Assembly (NCBI RefSeq): GCF_008807375.1
Contig: NZ_CP043311.1
Location: 4,506,001 to 4,570,000 of the forward strand
Length of the DNA: 64,000 nucleotides
Direction of reading: 5' to 3'
Source: Pseudomonas lalkuanensis
Lineage (GTDB): Bacteria; Pseudomonadota; Gammaproteobacteria; Pseudomonadales; Pseudomonadaceae
The number at the start of each line of letters is the position of its first letter. Position 1 is the stretch's first letter. The notes under the pieces are model-generated. The model was not told the DNA's origin. It saw only the letters and a program-made list of their open reading frames with translations, and ran no database searches. Both the position numbers and the translations under genes were made by a program. This document shows, piece after piece, positions 17,537-26,907 of this stretch.

Positions 17537-19024
17537 TCAAGCCCCGCTGCGCACCCGCTTGACGGCATCCAGCCAGCCTTCATAGAGCTTCTTGCGATGT
17601 TCTCCGGCCATGCGCGGGGCAAAGCGTTGCTGACGATGCCAGTGGCTGGCCACTTCGTCCAGATCGCGATAGAGACCGGCTTGCAAACCTGCGAGGTAGG
17701 CCACACCCAGAGCCGTGGTTTCGGTCACTTCCGGGCGCTCCACCGGCACCCCGAGGATGTCGGAAAGGAATTGCATCACCCAGTTGTTCTCCACCATACC
17801 GCCGTCCACGCGCAGGGCGCTGGGCGCGGCGGCCCCATCCTGAGCCATGGCTTCCAGCAGGTCACGGGTCTGGTAGCAGACCGATTGCAGCCCGGCGGTG
17901 ACGATTTCCTTGATGCCGGTATCGCGGGTCAGGCCGAAGATGGCGCCACGCGCGCGCGGGTCCCAGTAGGGAGCACCGAGGCCGGTGAAGGCCGGTACCA
18001 GGTACACGCCGCAGGCATCGCCGGTCTGTTCGGCCAGGGCCTCGGTATCGCGGGCGTGGCTGATCAGCTTGATGCCGTCACGCAGCCACTGCACGGCGGC
18101 ACCGGCGACGAAGATGCTGCCTTCCACCGCATAGCTCACCTTGCCGTTCAGGCGGTAACCCACTGTGGTCAGCAGGCGGTTGCGCGAAACCACCGGCTGG
18201 TCGCCCGTGTTCTGGATCATGAAGCAGCCGGTGCCGTAGGTGCTCTTCACCATGCCCGGCTGGAAGCAGGCCTGGCCGATCAGCGCCGCCTGCTGGTCGC
18301 CGGCCATGCCGCGTACCGGAATGCTGGCGCCCAGCAGTGCCGCGTCGGTATCGCCGAACTCCGCGGCGCAATCCAGCACCTCCGGCAGCAGGCTTTCGGG
18401 GATGTCGAACAGGCGCAGCAGCTCCGCGTCCCACTGCTGGCTGTGGATGTTGAACAGCAGAGTCCGCGATGCGTTGGTGGCGTCGGTGCGATGTACCTTG
18501 CCGCCGCTCAGGCGCCACAGCAGGAAGCAATCCACAGTGCCGAAGCGCAGTTCGCCACGCTCGGCACGCTCGCGGGCGCCCGGCACGTTTTCCAAGACCC
18601 AGCGCAGCTTGGTGGCGGAGAAATAGGGGTCGATCAGCAGGCCGGTGCGATTGGCTACATCCGCCTCGTGGCCGGCGGCCTTGAGCGAGGCGCAATAGTC
18701 CGCGGTGCGGCGGTCCTGCCAGACGATGGCCGGGTGGATGGGCGTGCCGGTCACCGAGTCCCAGACCAGGGTGGTTTCACGCTGGTTGGTGATGCCGATA
18801 GCGGCGATGTCAGCAGGGTTGAGGCCGCTCTGCTCGATGGCCTCGCGACAGACCTTGAGGGTGGTCAGCCAGATTTCCTCGCCGTCGTGCTCCACCCAGC
18901 CGTCCTTGGGGAAGTACTGCTTGAACTCCTGCTGGGCGCGCGCCACCGGCAGGCCCTGGGCGCTGAAGACGATGGCGCGGCTGCTGGTGGTGCCCTGGTC
19001 GATGGCGAGCAGGTATTGGGCCAT
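17537..19024 (-). CDS. glpK: Glycerol kinase
   Basis: GlpK phosphorylates glycerol to sn-glycerol 3-phosphate, trapping it in the cell. The 495-residue protein begins [20 protein letters not shown], the FGGY kinase phosphate-binding loop. It carries typical family stretches ([29 protein letters not shown]). An AAGGAAG site precedes the ATG. A GlpR-like half-site lies upstream. No glpF facilitator gene is adjacent; ybaK lies upstream instead. Confidence 0.97.
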   Translation of the reverse strand: MAQYLLAIDQGTTSSRAIVFSAQGLPVARAQQEFKQYFPKDGWVEHDGEEIWLTTLKVCREAIEQSGLNPADIAAIGITNQRETTLVWDSVTGTPIHPAIVWQDRRTADYCASLKAAGHEADVANRTGLLIDPYFSATKLRWVLENVPGARERAERGELRFGTVDCFLLWRLSGGKVHRTDATNASRTLLFNIHSQQWDAELLRLFDIPESLLPEVLDCAAEFGDTDAALLGASIPVRGMAGDQQAALIGQACFQPGMVKSTYGTGCFMIQNTGDQPVVSRNRLLTTVGYRLNGKVSYAVEGSIFVAGAAVQWLRDGIKLISHARDTEALAEQTGDACGVYLVPAFTGLGAPYWDPRARGAIFGLTRDTGIKEIVTAGLQSVCYQTRDLLEAMAQDGAAAPSALRVDGGMVENNWVMQFLSDILGVPVERPEVTETTALGVAYLAGLQAGLYRDLDEVASHWHRQQRFAPRMAGEHRKKLYEGWLDAVKRVRSGA

Positions 19025-19053
19025 GGGAATGCTTCCTTGTTGGCGTTCTTGTT

Positions 19054-19064
19054 GTCAGTTTCGA
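19054..19064 (-). promoter_or_regulatory. GlpR-like half-site upstream of glpK
   Basis: GTCAGTTTCGA matches one arm of the glpD operator (GTTCAGTTTCGA) apart from one missing T. It lies 30 bp upstream of glpK. No good second arm is seen. Confidence 0.4.
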
Positions 19065-19113
19065 GCCTGCCCACCCTCCCGCCAACCCTGAGCGGCGGAT
19101 CGTGGGCGATTCC

Positions 19114-19584
19114 TCAGGGGCGACCGATGTCGGCAAAGCTTCCCTGGGTGTGGGTCGCCAGGGTGTCGGCCGAGAGTTCGACCTCCAGCCCGCGCCGGCC
19201 GGCGCTGACATGGATGGTGTCGAAGTTGCGGGCGCTGCCGTCGATGAAGGTGCGCAGGCGCTTCTTCTGCCCCAGCGGGCTGATGCCACCCACCAGGTAG
19301 CCGGTGCTGCGCTGGGCCTGATTGGGGTCGGCCATCTCGGCCTTCTTCGCGCCGGCGGCATGGGCCAGGGCCTTGAGGTCCAGGGTGCCTGCCACAGGCA
19401 CCACGGCCACCAGCAGTTCGCCCTTCTCGGTGGCGGCAAGCAGCGTCTTGAACACCCGCGCCGGGTCCAGGTTGAGCTTTTCGGCAGCCTCCAGCCCGTA
19501 GGAAGGCGCCTTGGGATCGTGGTGGTAGCTGTGCACCTTGTGCTCAGCCTTGGCTTTCTTCAGCAGATCGATGGCGGGAGTCAT
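19114..19584 (-). CDS. ybaK: Cys-tRNA(Pro)/Cys-tRNA(Cys) deacylase YbaK
   Basis: YbaK hydrolyses cysteine wrongly attached to tRNA(Pro). The 156-residue length and stretches KVHSYHHDP, RVFKTLLA, GYLVGGISPLGQKK and FIDGSA fit the family. ATG 19584 (MTPAIDLLKKA) is chosen. The ribosome site there is weak, and the frame is open for 39 more codons upstream without conserved features. It lies head-to-head with glpR and 89 bp upstream of glpK. Confidence 0.9.
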   Translation of the reverse strand: MTPAIDLLKKAKAEHKVHSYHHDPKAPSYGLEAAEKLNLDPARVFKTLLAATEKGELLVAVVPVAGTLDLKALAHAAGAKKAEMADPNQAQRSTGYLVGGISPLGQKKRLRTFIDGSARNFDTIHVSAGRRGLEVELSADTLATHTQGSFADIGRP

Positions 19585-19685
19585 GTTCGATTGTGAAAAT
19601 CCTGCGACAGATTCGGCGTACCTTAGCGGAAAAGCGGAGATTCGACAGCCCACCGCTATAATGCCGCGCAAAACAAGGAGCCAGC

Positions 19686-20444
19686 ATGAACCTGGGCCCA
19701 CGGCAACAAGACATCCTCGACCTCGCCCGCGAACGCGGTTACGTCAGCATCGACGAGCTGGCCCAGGCCTTCGCCGTCACCCCGCAGACCATCCGCCGCG
19801 ACATCAACCAGCTCGCCGAGCACGGCCTGCTGCGGCGCACCCACGGCGGTGCGGCCAGCGAGGCGTCGAGCATCCAGAACACCGCCTACGCCATGCGCGC
19901 CGGGCAGAACCGCGACGAGAAGCAGCGCATCGCCGATGCGGTGGCCGAGTACATCCCCGACCACGCCTCGCTGTTCATCAACATCGGCACCACCACCGAA
20001 GCCATCGCTCGTGCCCTGATGGGCCACAAGGGCCTGAAGGTGATCACCAACAACCTGCACGTGGCCGCGCAACTGGCGGACAAGCCGGACTTCGAAGTAC
20101 TGGTGGCCGGCGGCACAGTACGCAGCGACGGCGGAATCGTCGGCCAGGCGGCGGTGGATTTCATCCAGCAGTTCAAGGTGGATTACGCCCTGGTGGGCAT
20201 CAGCGGCATCGATGAAGACGGCAGCCTGCTGGACTTCGACTACCAGGAAGTGCGGGTTTCCCAGGCCATCATCGAAAACGCCCGGCAGGTGTTCCTCGCC
20301 GCCGACTCCAGCAAGTTCGGCCGCAACGCCGTGGTTCGCCTGGGTTCCATCGCCCTGGTGGATCGTCTGTTCACCGACCACCAGCCCTCCCCCGCTCTGG
20401 GCCGCCTGCTGGCCGAACACAAGGTCCACCTCGAACGGGTCTGA
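19686..20444 (+). CDS. glpR: Glycerol-3-phosphate regulon repressor, DeoR family
   Basis: The 252-residue protein has an N-terminal DeoR winged helix (residues 1-57, with [13 protein letters not shown] as recognition helix and LLRRTHGGA) and a C-terminal sugar-phosphate sensor domain. It should release its operators on binding glycerol 3-phosphate. The gene lies directly before glpD and an AGGAG site precedes its ATG. A terminator-like hairpin ends its transcript before the glpD operator. Confidence 0.95.
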   Translation: MNLGPRQQDILDLARERGYVSIDELAQAFAVTPQTIRRDINQLAEHGLLRRTHGGAASEASSIQNTAYAMRAGQNRDEKQRIADAVAEYIPDHASLFINIGTTTEAIARALMGHKGLKVITNNLHVAAQLADKPDFEVLVAGGTVRSDGGIVGQAAVDFIQQFKVDYALVGISGIDEDGSLLDFDYQEVRVSQAIIENARQVFLAADSSKFGRNAVVRLGSIALVDRLFTDHQPSPALGRLLAEHKVHLERV

Positions 20445-20470
20445 CCCGCCCTCTCCTGCATGAATTTTCC

Positions 20471-20513
20471 ATGACCACCCGGCGCGAAACCGCGCATCGG
20501 GCTGGTCATTTTG
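20471..20513 (+). terminator. Probable terminator after glpR
   Basis: ATGACCA pairs with TGGTCAT and an inner GCGCG / CGCGC stem adds to it. A short T run follows. It separates glpR from the glpD control region. Confidence 0.55.
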
Positions 20514-20535
20514 TTCGCTCTCATCTAGGCTATTT

Positions 20536-20566
20536 TCGGAAATGAACATTAAAAGTTCAGTTTCGA
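20536..20566 (+). promoter_or_regulatory. GlpR operator upstream of glpD
   Basis: TCGGAAATGAAC (20536-20547) and GTTCAGTTTCGA (20555-20566) form an inverted repeat matching at 10 of 12 positions, with a 7-bp spacer. It lies 16 bp upstream of glpD. The core TGAAC-N7-GTTCA is perfect. Location and family context point to GlpR. Confidence 0.65.
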
Positions 20567-20581
20567 CCTTGGTGCCTGCCC

Positions 20582-22111
20582 ATGAACCACAACCATTCCC
20601 CAATCGCCGAGGTCTATGACCTCGCCATCGTCGGCGGCGGCATCAATGGCGTCGGCATTGCAGCCGACGCGGCTGGCCGGGGCCTTTCGGTGTTCCTCTG
20701 CGAGAAGGACGACCTCGCCCAGCACACCTCATCGGCCAGCAGCAAACTGATCCATGGCGGCCTGCGCTACCTGGAACACCACGAATTCCGTCTGGTACGC
20801 GAAGCCCTGGCCGAGCGCGAAGTGCTGCTCGCCAAGGCGCCGCACATAGTCCGGCCGCTGCGCTTCATCCTGCCCCACCGGCCGCACCTGCGTCCGGCCT
20901 GGATGATCCGCGCCGGCCTGTTCCTCTACGACCACCTCGGCAAGCGCAAGCGCCTGCCCGCCTCCCGTGGCCTGCGCTTCGGCGCCGGCAGCCCGCTGCA
21001 GGCGGAGATCACCCGAGGCTTCGAATACTCCGATTGCTGGGTCGACGACGCCCGCCTGGTGGTGCTCAACGCCATGGCCGCCCGCGAACGCGGCGCCCAT
21101 GTGCATACCCGCACCCGCTGTGTCAGCGCCCGCCGCAGCAAGGGCCTCTGGCATATCCACCTGGAGCGTGCCGATGGCAGCCTGCTGTCGATTCGCGCCC
21201 GCGCCCTGGTAAACGCCGCCGGGCCCTGGGTGGCACGCTTCATCGAACAGGATCTCAAGCAGACGGCCCCCTACGGCGTGCGGCTGATCCAGGGCAGCCA
21301 CATCATCGTGCCGCGCCTGCATGACGGCGAGCAGGCCTACATCCTGCAGAACGAGGATCGCCGCATCGTCTTCGCGATTCCCTACCTGGAGCGTTTCACG
21401 CTGATCGGCACCACCGATCGTGAATACCATGGCGATCCGGCCGAGGTGGCGATCACCGCCGAAGAGACGCGCTACCTGCTGGATGTGGTCAATCGCCACT
21501 TCAAGCGCCAATTGAGCGAGCAGGACATCCTCCACAGCTATGCCGGCGTGCGTCCGCTGTGCGACGACGAGTCGGACGATCCGTCTGCGGTGACCCGCGA
21601 CTACACCCTGGCCCTCTCCTCTCATCCCGGCGATGCGCCCCTGCTTTCGGTGTTCGGCGGCAAGCTCACCACCTACCGCAAACTCGCCGAAGCCGCCCTG
21701 CAGCAGCTCGTACCCTGGTTCCCCTTCGCCAAGGGGCCCTGGACCGCCAGCTCGCCGCTGCCGGGTGGTGAACAGATGGAAAGCCGCAGCGCCCTGGTGG
21801 AGGCGCTCTGCTCCAGCTTCGGCTGGCTGCCCACGCACATCGCCCGGCGCTGGGCCAACCTCTATGGCAGCCGCAGCTGGCACCTGCTGCGCAACGTCCG
21901 CGAACTGGCCGACCTTGGCGAGCATTTGGGCGCCGGCCTCTATACGCGGGAAGTGGACTATCTCTGCCAGGAAGAATGGGCGACCAGTGCCGAGGACATC
22001 CTCTGGCGTCGTACCAAGCTCGGCCTGTTCATGAGTGCGGCCCAGCAGGCGCGCCTGGCCCAGTATCTGAAGCACGAACATCCGCGCCGGCCGCGGGTGA
22101 ATGCGGCGTAG
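20582..22111 (+). CDS. glpD: Aerobic glycerol-3-phosphate dehydrogenase (FAD)
   Basis: GlpD oxidises glycerol 3-phosphate to dihydroxyacetone phosphate at the inner membrane and passes electrons to ubiquinone. The 509-residue protein has the N-terminal FAD-binding motif (LAIVGGGINGVGIA, about residues 14-27), the family stretch SSKLIHGGLRYLE and RPLCDDES near the substrate site. It completes the glycerol pathway with glpK. A perfect palindrome follows the gene. Confidence 0.97.
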   Translation: MNHNHSPIAEVYDLAIVGGGINGVGIAADAAGRGLSVFLCEKDDLAQHTSSASSKLIHGGLRYLEHHEFRLVREALAEREVLLAKAPHIVRPLRFILPHRPHLRPAWMIRAGLFLYDHLGKRKRLPASRGLRFGAGSPLQAEITRGFEYSDCWVDDARLVVLNAMAARERGAHVHTRTRCVSARRSKGLWHIHLERADGSLLSIRARALVNAAGPWVARFIEQDLKQTAPYGVRLIQGSHIIVPRLHDGEQAYILQNEDRRIVFAIPYLERFTLIGTTDREYHGDPAEVAITAEETRYLLDVVNRHFKRQLSEQDILHSYAGVRPLCDDESDDPSAVTRDYTLALSSHPGDAPLLSVFGGKLTTYRKLAEAALQQLVPWFPFAKGPWTASSPLPGGEQMESRSALVEALCSSFGWLPTHIARRWANLYGSRSWHLLRNVRELADLGEHLGAGLYTREVDYLCQEEWATSAEDILWRRTKLGLFMSAAQQARLAQYLKHEHPRRPRVNAA

Positions 22112-22131
22112 GTGATAGCGGGAACGTTTTC

Positions 22132-22169
22132 GTGGGAGCGAATTCATTCGCGAATGAATTCGCTCCCAC
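22132..22169. repeat. 38-bp perfect palindrome, copy 1
   Basis: The GTGGGAGCGAATTCATTCG arm is followed immediately by its exact complement, giving two 19-bp arms with no loop. The same sequence recurs at 32041-32080 and 35653-35692. Here it lies between the convergent glpD and hydrolase genes. Confidence 0.95.
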
Positions 22170-22201
22170 CGATTCAGAGAAAGCCTATCGAAGCGACCCG
22201 A

Positions 22202-23200
22202 TCAGAGCTGCGCCACATGCCCCTCGGCGCGACGATGGGCCATCAGGTGCGGCAGTACCGCCGACAGCAGCGGCTCCTTGAAGGCTTCCTGGAAACGATG
22301 GGCCAGGCCGGGAATCAGCTTCAGTTCCGCCCCCTTGATATGCGCCGCCACATGCACGCCGTGCATCACCGGCAACAGCGGATCGGCGGTGCCGTGCACC
22401 ACCAGGGTCGGCACTCGCAGGCGGTTGAGCATGTCGACCCGGCTGGGCTCGGCGAGAATCGCCAGGATCTGCCGCTGCACGCCTTCGGGATTGAAGGAGC
22501 GGTCATAGGCACGGGCGGCCTGTTCGACCAGTTGCTCACGATCATCGCTGACCTCCGGGCTGCCGAGCGCGGCCAGCAGGTCAGCCTGTTGCTCAATGGC
22601 CACGTCACGGCTCGGCGCCTCGCGTCGCGCCAGCAGGGCGAGCAAGGCTGCACTCGGCGCCGGCAAGCCCTGGGCGCCGGAGCTGGTCATCACCAGGGTC
22701 AGGCTGAGCACCCGTTCCGGAGCCATGTCCGCCAGGTGCTGGGCGATCATCCCGCCCATGCTGGCGCCCAGGACGTGGGCCTGGCGGATATGCAGCGCGT
22801 CCAGCAGGTTCAGCGAATCGCGCGCCATGTCGCGCAGGCGGTAAGGCGCAGACACCGGTAGCCCCAGGCGATAGCGCACTACTTCATAGGGCAGGTTTGC
22901 CGAAGGCGCGGGACCGATCCAGGCGGACAGCCCGACATCGCGATTGTCGAAGCGAATCACCCGGAAGCCGCTCTCGCACAGGCGCTGTACCACCTCATCG
23001 GGCCAGTGGATGAACTGCCCACCCAGCCCCATGATCATCAGCAGTGCCGGATCGCGCTCGCGCCCCACGCTCTGGTACGCCAGACGCACCTCGCCCAGGT
23101 CGACGGTTTCCGTCGGCACGGTCACATCGCAGCGAGCGTTGGCGAAAGCAAATGAAGGCAGGCCGCAAATGAGCGCGGCGAGCAGGATCAGCACACGCAT
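22202..23200 (-). CDS. Exported alpha/beta-hydrolase
   Basis: The 332-residue protein has a signal peptide ([20 protein letters not shown]) and an alpha/beta-hydrolase fold. The nucleophile is S147 in GASMGG, the oxyanion stretch is IMGLGGQ, the acid is probably in HGTADPLLP and the histidine in GLAHRF. Its substrate cannot be told from sequence. ATG 23200 is preferred because it begins the signal peptide. The longer open frame upstream has no such feature. Next to glpD as in P. aeruginosa, but with its own strand and no shared operon. Confidence 0.85.
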   Translation of the reverse strand: MRVLILLAALICGLPSFAFANARCDVTVPTETVDLGEVRLAYQSVGRERDPALLMIMGLGGQFIHWPDEVVQRLCESGFRVIRFDNRDVGLSAWIGPAPSANLPYEVVRYRLGLPVSAPYRLRDMARDSLNLLDALHIRQAHVLGASMGGMIAQHLADMAPERVLSLTLVMTSSGAQGLPAPSAALLALLARREAPSRDVAIEQQADLLAALGSPEVSDDREQLVEQAARAYDRSFNPEGVQRQILAILAEPSRVDMLNRLRVPTLVVHGTADPLLPVMHGVHVAAHIKGAELKLIPGLAHRFQEAFKEPLLSAVLPHLMAHRRAEGHVAQL

Positions 23201-23472
23201 GTCGGAAATCCAGAACGCAAAACCCCAGTCGAACGCAATTCTGATGAATTTCCGTACGCCGCTCTGCCACAGAACCGTGACAGTTTGATGACCGGCGCCG
23301 AACGGTCGTTGCCCCACCTCATCTATCCGGCTTCAGGCCAGTGGGAGCACCAGGATGACCTCTGCCTCGCCGGCGCGAGTCCCCCCGCCCATCTGGAGAG
23401 GGGCGGGGCGGGCCGCGTTCGGATGAAGGCTGCGTCAGCAGGCACGAAGGTTTTTGGATAAGCAGAGCAGCC

Positions 23473-25158
23473 TCAGACTCCCACCTGGCGCACCGGGGTA
23501 TGAGTGCGCTGGGCCGTTTCCCAATTGGCCGCCAGCCCCACGGGCATCTCCTCGGGTGCCAGGGTCCTGCGGCCACGCACCAGGTCCGAGGCGCGTTCGG
23601 CGAGCATGATGGTAGGCGCGTTGAGGTTGCCGTTGGGTTCGGTGGGAAAGACCGACGAGTCGATCACCCGCAACCCCTGGATGCCCCGCACACGCAGCTC
23701 GGAATCCACCACCGCCATATCGTCTTCACCCATGCGGCAGGAGCCGCAGGGATGCATGGTGCTTTCCATGTTGGCGCGCACGAAGGCGTCGATTTCCTCA
23801 TCGGTCTGCACCTGGGGACCGGGTGCCAGTTCCTCGCCACGGAAACGGTCCATGGCTGGCTGGCCGATGATCTCGCGGGTCAGGCGCACGCAGCGACGGA
23901 AGCCCTCGCGGTCCTCCTCGCTCTCCAGGTAGTTGAAGCGGATCTCCGGGTGCTGGTACGGGTCAGCCGACAGTGCACGGACATGCCCCCGGCTCTTCGG
24001 CTTGTTGGGGCCGGTCAGCACCATGAAGCCATGGCCCTTGAACGGCTTGTCGCCGTCATAGCGCATCGCCGCCGGCAGGAAGTGGAACTGGATGTCCGGC
24101 CAGCGCAGCCCCTTCTCGGAACGAATGAAACCACCCGCCTCGAAGTGGTTGCTGGCGCCCAGGCCATCCTTGAACAGCAGCCAGCGCAAGCCGATCAGCG
24201 CCTTGCCCCACAGGCTCATCTTGCCATTCAGGGTGACGGGCTCCTTGCAGGCGTACTGGATGTAGATCTCGGAGTGGTCCTGGAGGTTTTCTCCCACGCC
24301 CGGCAGGTCGTGACGGACCTCGATGCCGGCCTTCTTCAGGACCGCCGCCGGGCCGATGCCGGAACGCTGCAGCAGGTGCGGCGAGCCGATGGGGCCAGAG
24401 GACACCAGTACTTCGCGATTGCAATGCACGACATGGGTCTGGCCGCCCTGGTCGTATTCCACGCCCACGGCGCGCTTGCCATCGAGGATGATGCGGCGCG
24501 TCATCGCATGGGTGACCACCGTCAGGTTGGGGCGCTCCATGGCCGGGCGCAGGTAGGCGTTGGCCGTGGACCAGCGCACGCCGTCCTTTACCGTCATGTG
24601 CATGGCGCCGAAACCTTCCTGCATGTAGCCGTTGCAGTCGTCAGTCTTGATGTAGCCGGCCTCGGCGCCGGCCTCCACCCAGGCGCCGTAGAGCGGGTTC
24701 TGCATGTTGTTGCCGTTGTTGGTGGAAAGCGGGCCAGCGCCACCGCGATAGTCGTCACCACCGAACTTGTAGTTCTCCGCGCGCTTGAAGTACGGCAGGC
24801 AGTTCCGGTAGCCCCAGTTCTTCGCGCCCAGGCTTTCCCACTCGTCGAAGTCGTAGGCATGGCCACGGATGTAGACCAGGCCGTTGATCGAGGACGAACC
24901 GCCCAGCACCTTGCCGCGCGGGCAGTGCAGGCGGCGGCCATCCAGGTGCGGCTCGGCCACGGTCTCGTAGCGCCAGTTGTACTTCCTGGTGTTCATCGGG
25001 ATGGAGAAGGCGCTGGGCATCTGGATCAGCACACTGCGGTCGCTGCCGCCGAATTCCAGGACCAGCACGGATGTGCCGGCATCTTCGGTCAGGCGGTTGG
25101 CCAGGACGCAGCCGGCGGAACCGGCGCCGATGATGATGTAGTCGTATCGCTTATTCAT
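23473..25158 (-). CDS. GMC-family FAD alcohol dehydrogenase (choline dehydrogenase-like)
   Basis: The 561-residue protein has the FAD dinucleotide motif [14 protein letters not shown] at 9-22, the GMC signature [20 protein letters not shown] and the C-terminal [16 protein letters not shown]. The active-site histidine is probably that in [12 protein letters not shown]. It resembles BetA, which oxidises choline, but the neighbours differ from the bet operon: no betI and no betaine-type transporter. I infer it oxidises a terminal alcohol to an aldehyde for the aldehyde dehydrogenase encoded upstream. Its start overlaps the NCS1 transporter stop by eight bases, so the two are co-translated. It is the last gene of the cluster that begins at 29402. 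Confidence 0.88.
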   Translation of the reverse strand: MNKRYDYIIIGAGSAGCVLANRLTEDAGTSVLVLEFGGSDRSVLIQMPSAFSIPMNTRKYNWRYETVAEPHLDGRRLHCPRGKVLGGSSSINGLVYIRGHAYDFDEWESLGAKNWGYRNCLPYFKRAENYKFGGDDYRGGAGPLSTNNGNNMQNPLYGAWVEAGAEAGYIKTDDCNGYMQEGFGAMHMTVKDGVRWSTANAYLRPAMERPNLTVVTHAMTRRIILDGKRAVGVEYDQGGQTHVVHCNREVLVSSGPIGSPHLLQRSGIGPAAVLKKAGIEVRHDLPGVGENLQDHSEIYIQYACKEPVTLNGKMSLWGKALIGLRWLLFKDGLGASNHFEAGGFIRSEKGLRWPDIQFHFLPAAMRYDGDKPFKGHGFMVLTGPNKPKSRGHVRALSADPYQHPEIRFNYLESEEDREGFRRCVRLTREIIGQPAMDRFRGEELAPGPQVQTDEEIDAFVRANMESTMHPCGSCRMGEDDMAVVDSELRVRGIQGLRVIDSSVFPTEPNGNLNAPTIMLAERASDLVRGRRTLAPEEMPVGLAANWETAQRTHTPVRQVGV

Positions 25159-26632
25159 TGCTGTAGCCCTTTGCGGTGAGGCCCAGGGCCTCGGCGTTGC
25201 ATTCGTTGCGCTTTGGGTAGGCGCCCCAGCCCATGCGGGTGGCCAGCACGCGGGTCAGCCCGTAGTGGACCAGCCCGGCCAGCAGGCAGGACGGCAGGGA
25301 GGCGGTGGCGAAGGTGAAGAACGTGGTGTTGGCCAGGGTCTGCGGGTTGAACACCACCACGTAGATGGCGAAGCCGGCGACCAACGCGACCACGGCGGCC
25401 GGGTTGAAGCCGTGCCAGAAATGGAATGGCGCGTTCGCTCCGTGGGCGTACAGGTGGCGCAGGTTCAGGCGCTGGCGGCGCAGGAAGAAGTAGTCGGCGA
25501 TGCCGATGCCTGCCAGGGCGCTGTTCAGGGCCGAGGTCCACACCAGGAAGATGAAGAAGCCGTCGTAGATACCCGGCGCGAACAGCACGATCAATCCCGG
25601 CGCGACGCAGAACAGCACCACCAGCCATTCCCAGCTGAACCCCCGCAGCTTCTGCCCCGCCAGTTGGCGCAGGCCGACGATGGAGGTGTAGAGGATGTTC
25701 ACCATGCTGGTGACGTTGGCGAAGGCCACGAAGCCCAGGGCGATGACGCCGAAGGTCAGGCCGCCGATCCGGGTCATCCACACCGTGGGATCGCTGTCAC
25801 CCAGCGCGGCAGCGGCCAGCAGGCCCACCACTTCACCGAGGGCGGCGGCGCCGAAGATGCCGATGAGGTTCGGCCAGTAGGAGGTCCGTTGGTTCTTCGA
25901 GAGGCGAGCCAGGTTGCCTACATAGGGCCACCAGGAGAAGCCCGCGGCCATGTTCACCTCGACGGCGATCATGAAGTTGACGCGTTTGTCATCGAAGGGC
26001 GCATCCAGCGCTGGCATCGCCATCAGTTCGGAGAAGGAATGCTCGCTGAGGATCATGTAGAACATCACACCCATGATCACCACCAGGGCCGGCGCCACGA
26101 TGGTGTTGAACACCTTGATCGAGGTGGGCCCCTTGGCGACCACGAAGCCGGTCAGCACCACGGCGAAGAAGCCTGATGCCAGTACCAGCCAGCCATTGGC
26201 ATCGGTCTTGTGCTCCGAAACCAGGGCGCTGAGGCCGTCGATGGAGCGGCCGAACATCAGGCCCAACACGGCCAGCCAACCCATGGTGAGGAACACCACC
26301 GCCAGCACGTAGACCATCCGGCTGCCGTTACCGCCGAACATGCTGCGCAGGAAGGTGAACTGCTCGGTGCCGTACTTGCCGCAAGGTACGCAGGTGGCGA
26401 AGGTCGTCAGCAACACCCCGAGGATGTTACCGATGACGATGGCGGCGATGCCCTGCATCGGCCCGACGAACAGGGCCGTGGCACCACCGATGAGGAAGGC
26501 CCAGGTGGCGATGGCCAGGGCGGAGTTGGCGTAGGTGAATTCCCAGAAGCCCCACATGCGTTCCGAGGGGAGGAGCGGCGTATCGCCCCGCTCTGCTTCA
26601 AGGCTGTGATTGACGGGTTCGTGTTTGGTCAT
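25151..26632 (-). CDS. NCS1-family permease (cytosine/purine/guanidino-compound type)
   Basis: The 493-residue inner-membrane protein has about 12 hydrophobic helices. Early motifs such as [24 protein letters not shown] and a later [13 protein letters not shown] are typical of nucleobase-cation symporter-1 members. Some Pseudomonas members sit beside guanidinobutyrase or guanidinopropionase genes. The operon contains a ureohydrolase, so I infer uptake of a guanidino compound or related polar amine. It starts three bases after the stop of a 57-residue membrane protein, and that pairing suggests a functional unit. Its end overlaps the GMC dehydrogenase gene. Confidence 0.85.
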   Translation of the reverse strand: MTKHEPVNHSLEAERGDTPLLPSERMWGFWEFTYANSALAIATWAFLIGGATALFVGPMQGIAAIVIGNILGVLLTTFATCVPCGKYGTEQFTFLRSMFGGNGSRMVYVLAVVFLTMGWLAVLGLMFGRSIDGLSALVSEHKTDANGWLVLASGFFAVVLTGFVVAKGPTSIKVFNTIVAPALVVIMGVMFYMILSEHSFSELMAMPALDAPFDDKRVNFMIAVEVNMAAGFSWWPYVGNLARLSKNQRTSYWPNLIGIFGAAALGEVVGLLAAAALGDSDPTVWMTRIGGLTFGVIALGFVAFANVTSMVNILYTSIVGLRQLAGQKLRGFSWEWLVVLFCVAPGLIVLFAPGIYDGFFIFLVWTSALNSALAGIGIADYFFLRRQRLNLRHLYAHGANAPFHFWHGFNPAAVVALVAGFAIYVVVFNPQTLANTTFFTFATASLPSCLLAGLVHYGLTRVLATRMGWGAYPKRNECNAEALGLTAKGYSNE

Positions 26633-26635
26633 GGC

Positions 26636-26809
26636 TCAGTACCCCCAGAGGTAGAAGCCGACGACCAGGACCAGCGTCATCAGGATGGTTGCGATGTAGT
26701 CGACGGCGTTCAACGCCCCCGGCCACTCCTTGCTTTCTTCGAGCTGTTCATAGACGCGTATGCGCCTTTCCAGCTCTTGCGCACGCTCGATATCGGGTTG
26801 GCTGTTCAT
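26636..26809 (-). CDS. 57-residue single-span membrane protein paired with NCS1 transporter
   Basis: The protein begins MNSQPDIERAQELERRIRVYE, a charged and probably helical N-terminus, and ends in one membrane helix (VDYIATILMTLVLVVGFYLWGY). ATG 26809 has a GAGGTG site upstream. The gene lies three bases before the NCS1 permease gene and 98 bp after the aldehyde dehydrogenase gene. From memory, a similar small gene separates the transporter from guanidinobutyrase in the P. aeruginosa gbu locus, which supports it being real. I infer an accessory subunit or regulator of the transporter; there is no direct proof. Confidence 0.75.
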   Translation of the reverse strand: MNSQPDIERAQELERRIRVYEQLEESKEWPGALNAVDYIATILMTLVLVVGFYLWGY

Positions 26810-26907
26810 CTGGGCATCACCTCTAAGGGTTCTTGTTCTTGAAATTCGATGCATCCCGGCCAATCAGGCCGCCGCCCGAAGGCGACGGCGCGCTTCCGCC
26901 CAGCTCC

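Noticed and set aside
22202..23317. Longer start for the exported hydrolase at 23317.
   Set aside because: The extra 39 residues lack a conserved feature and would bury the signal peptide.
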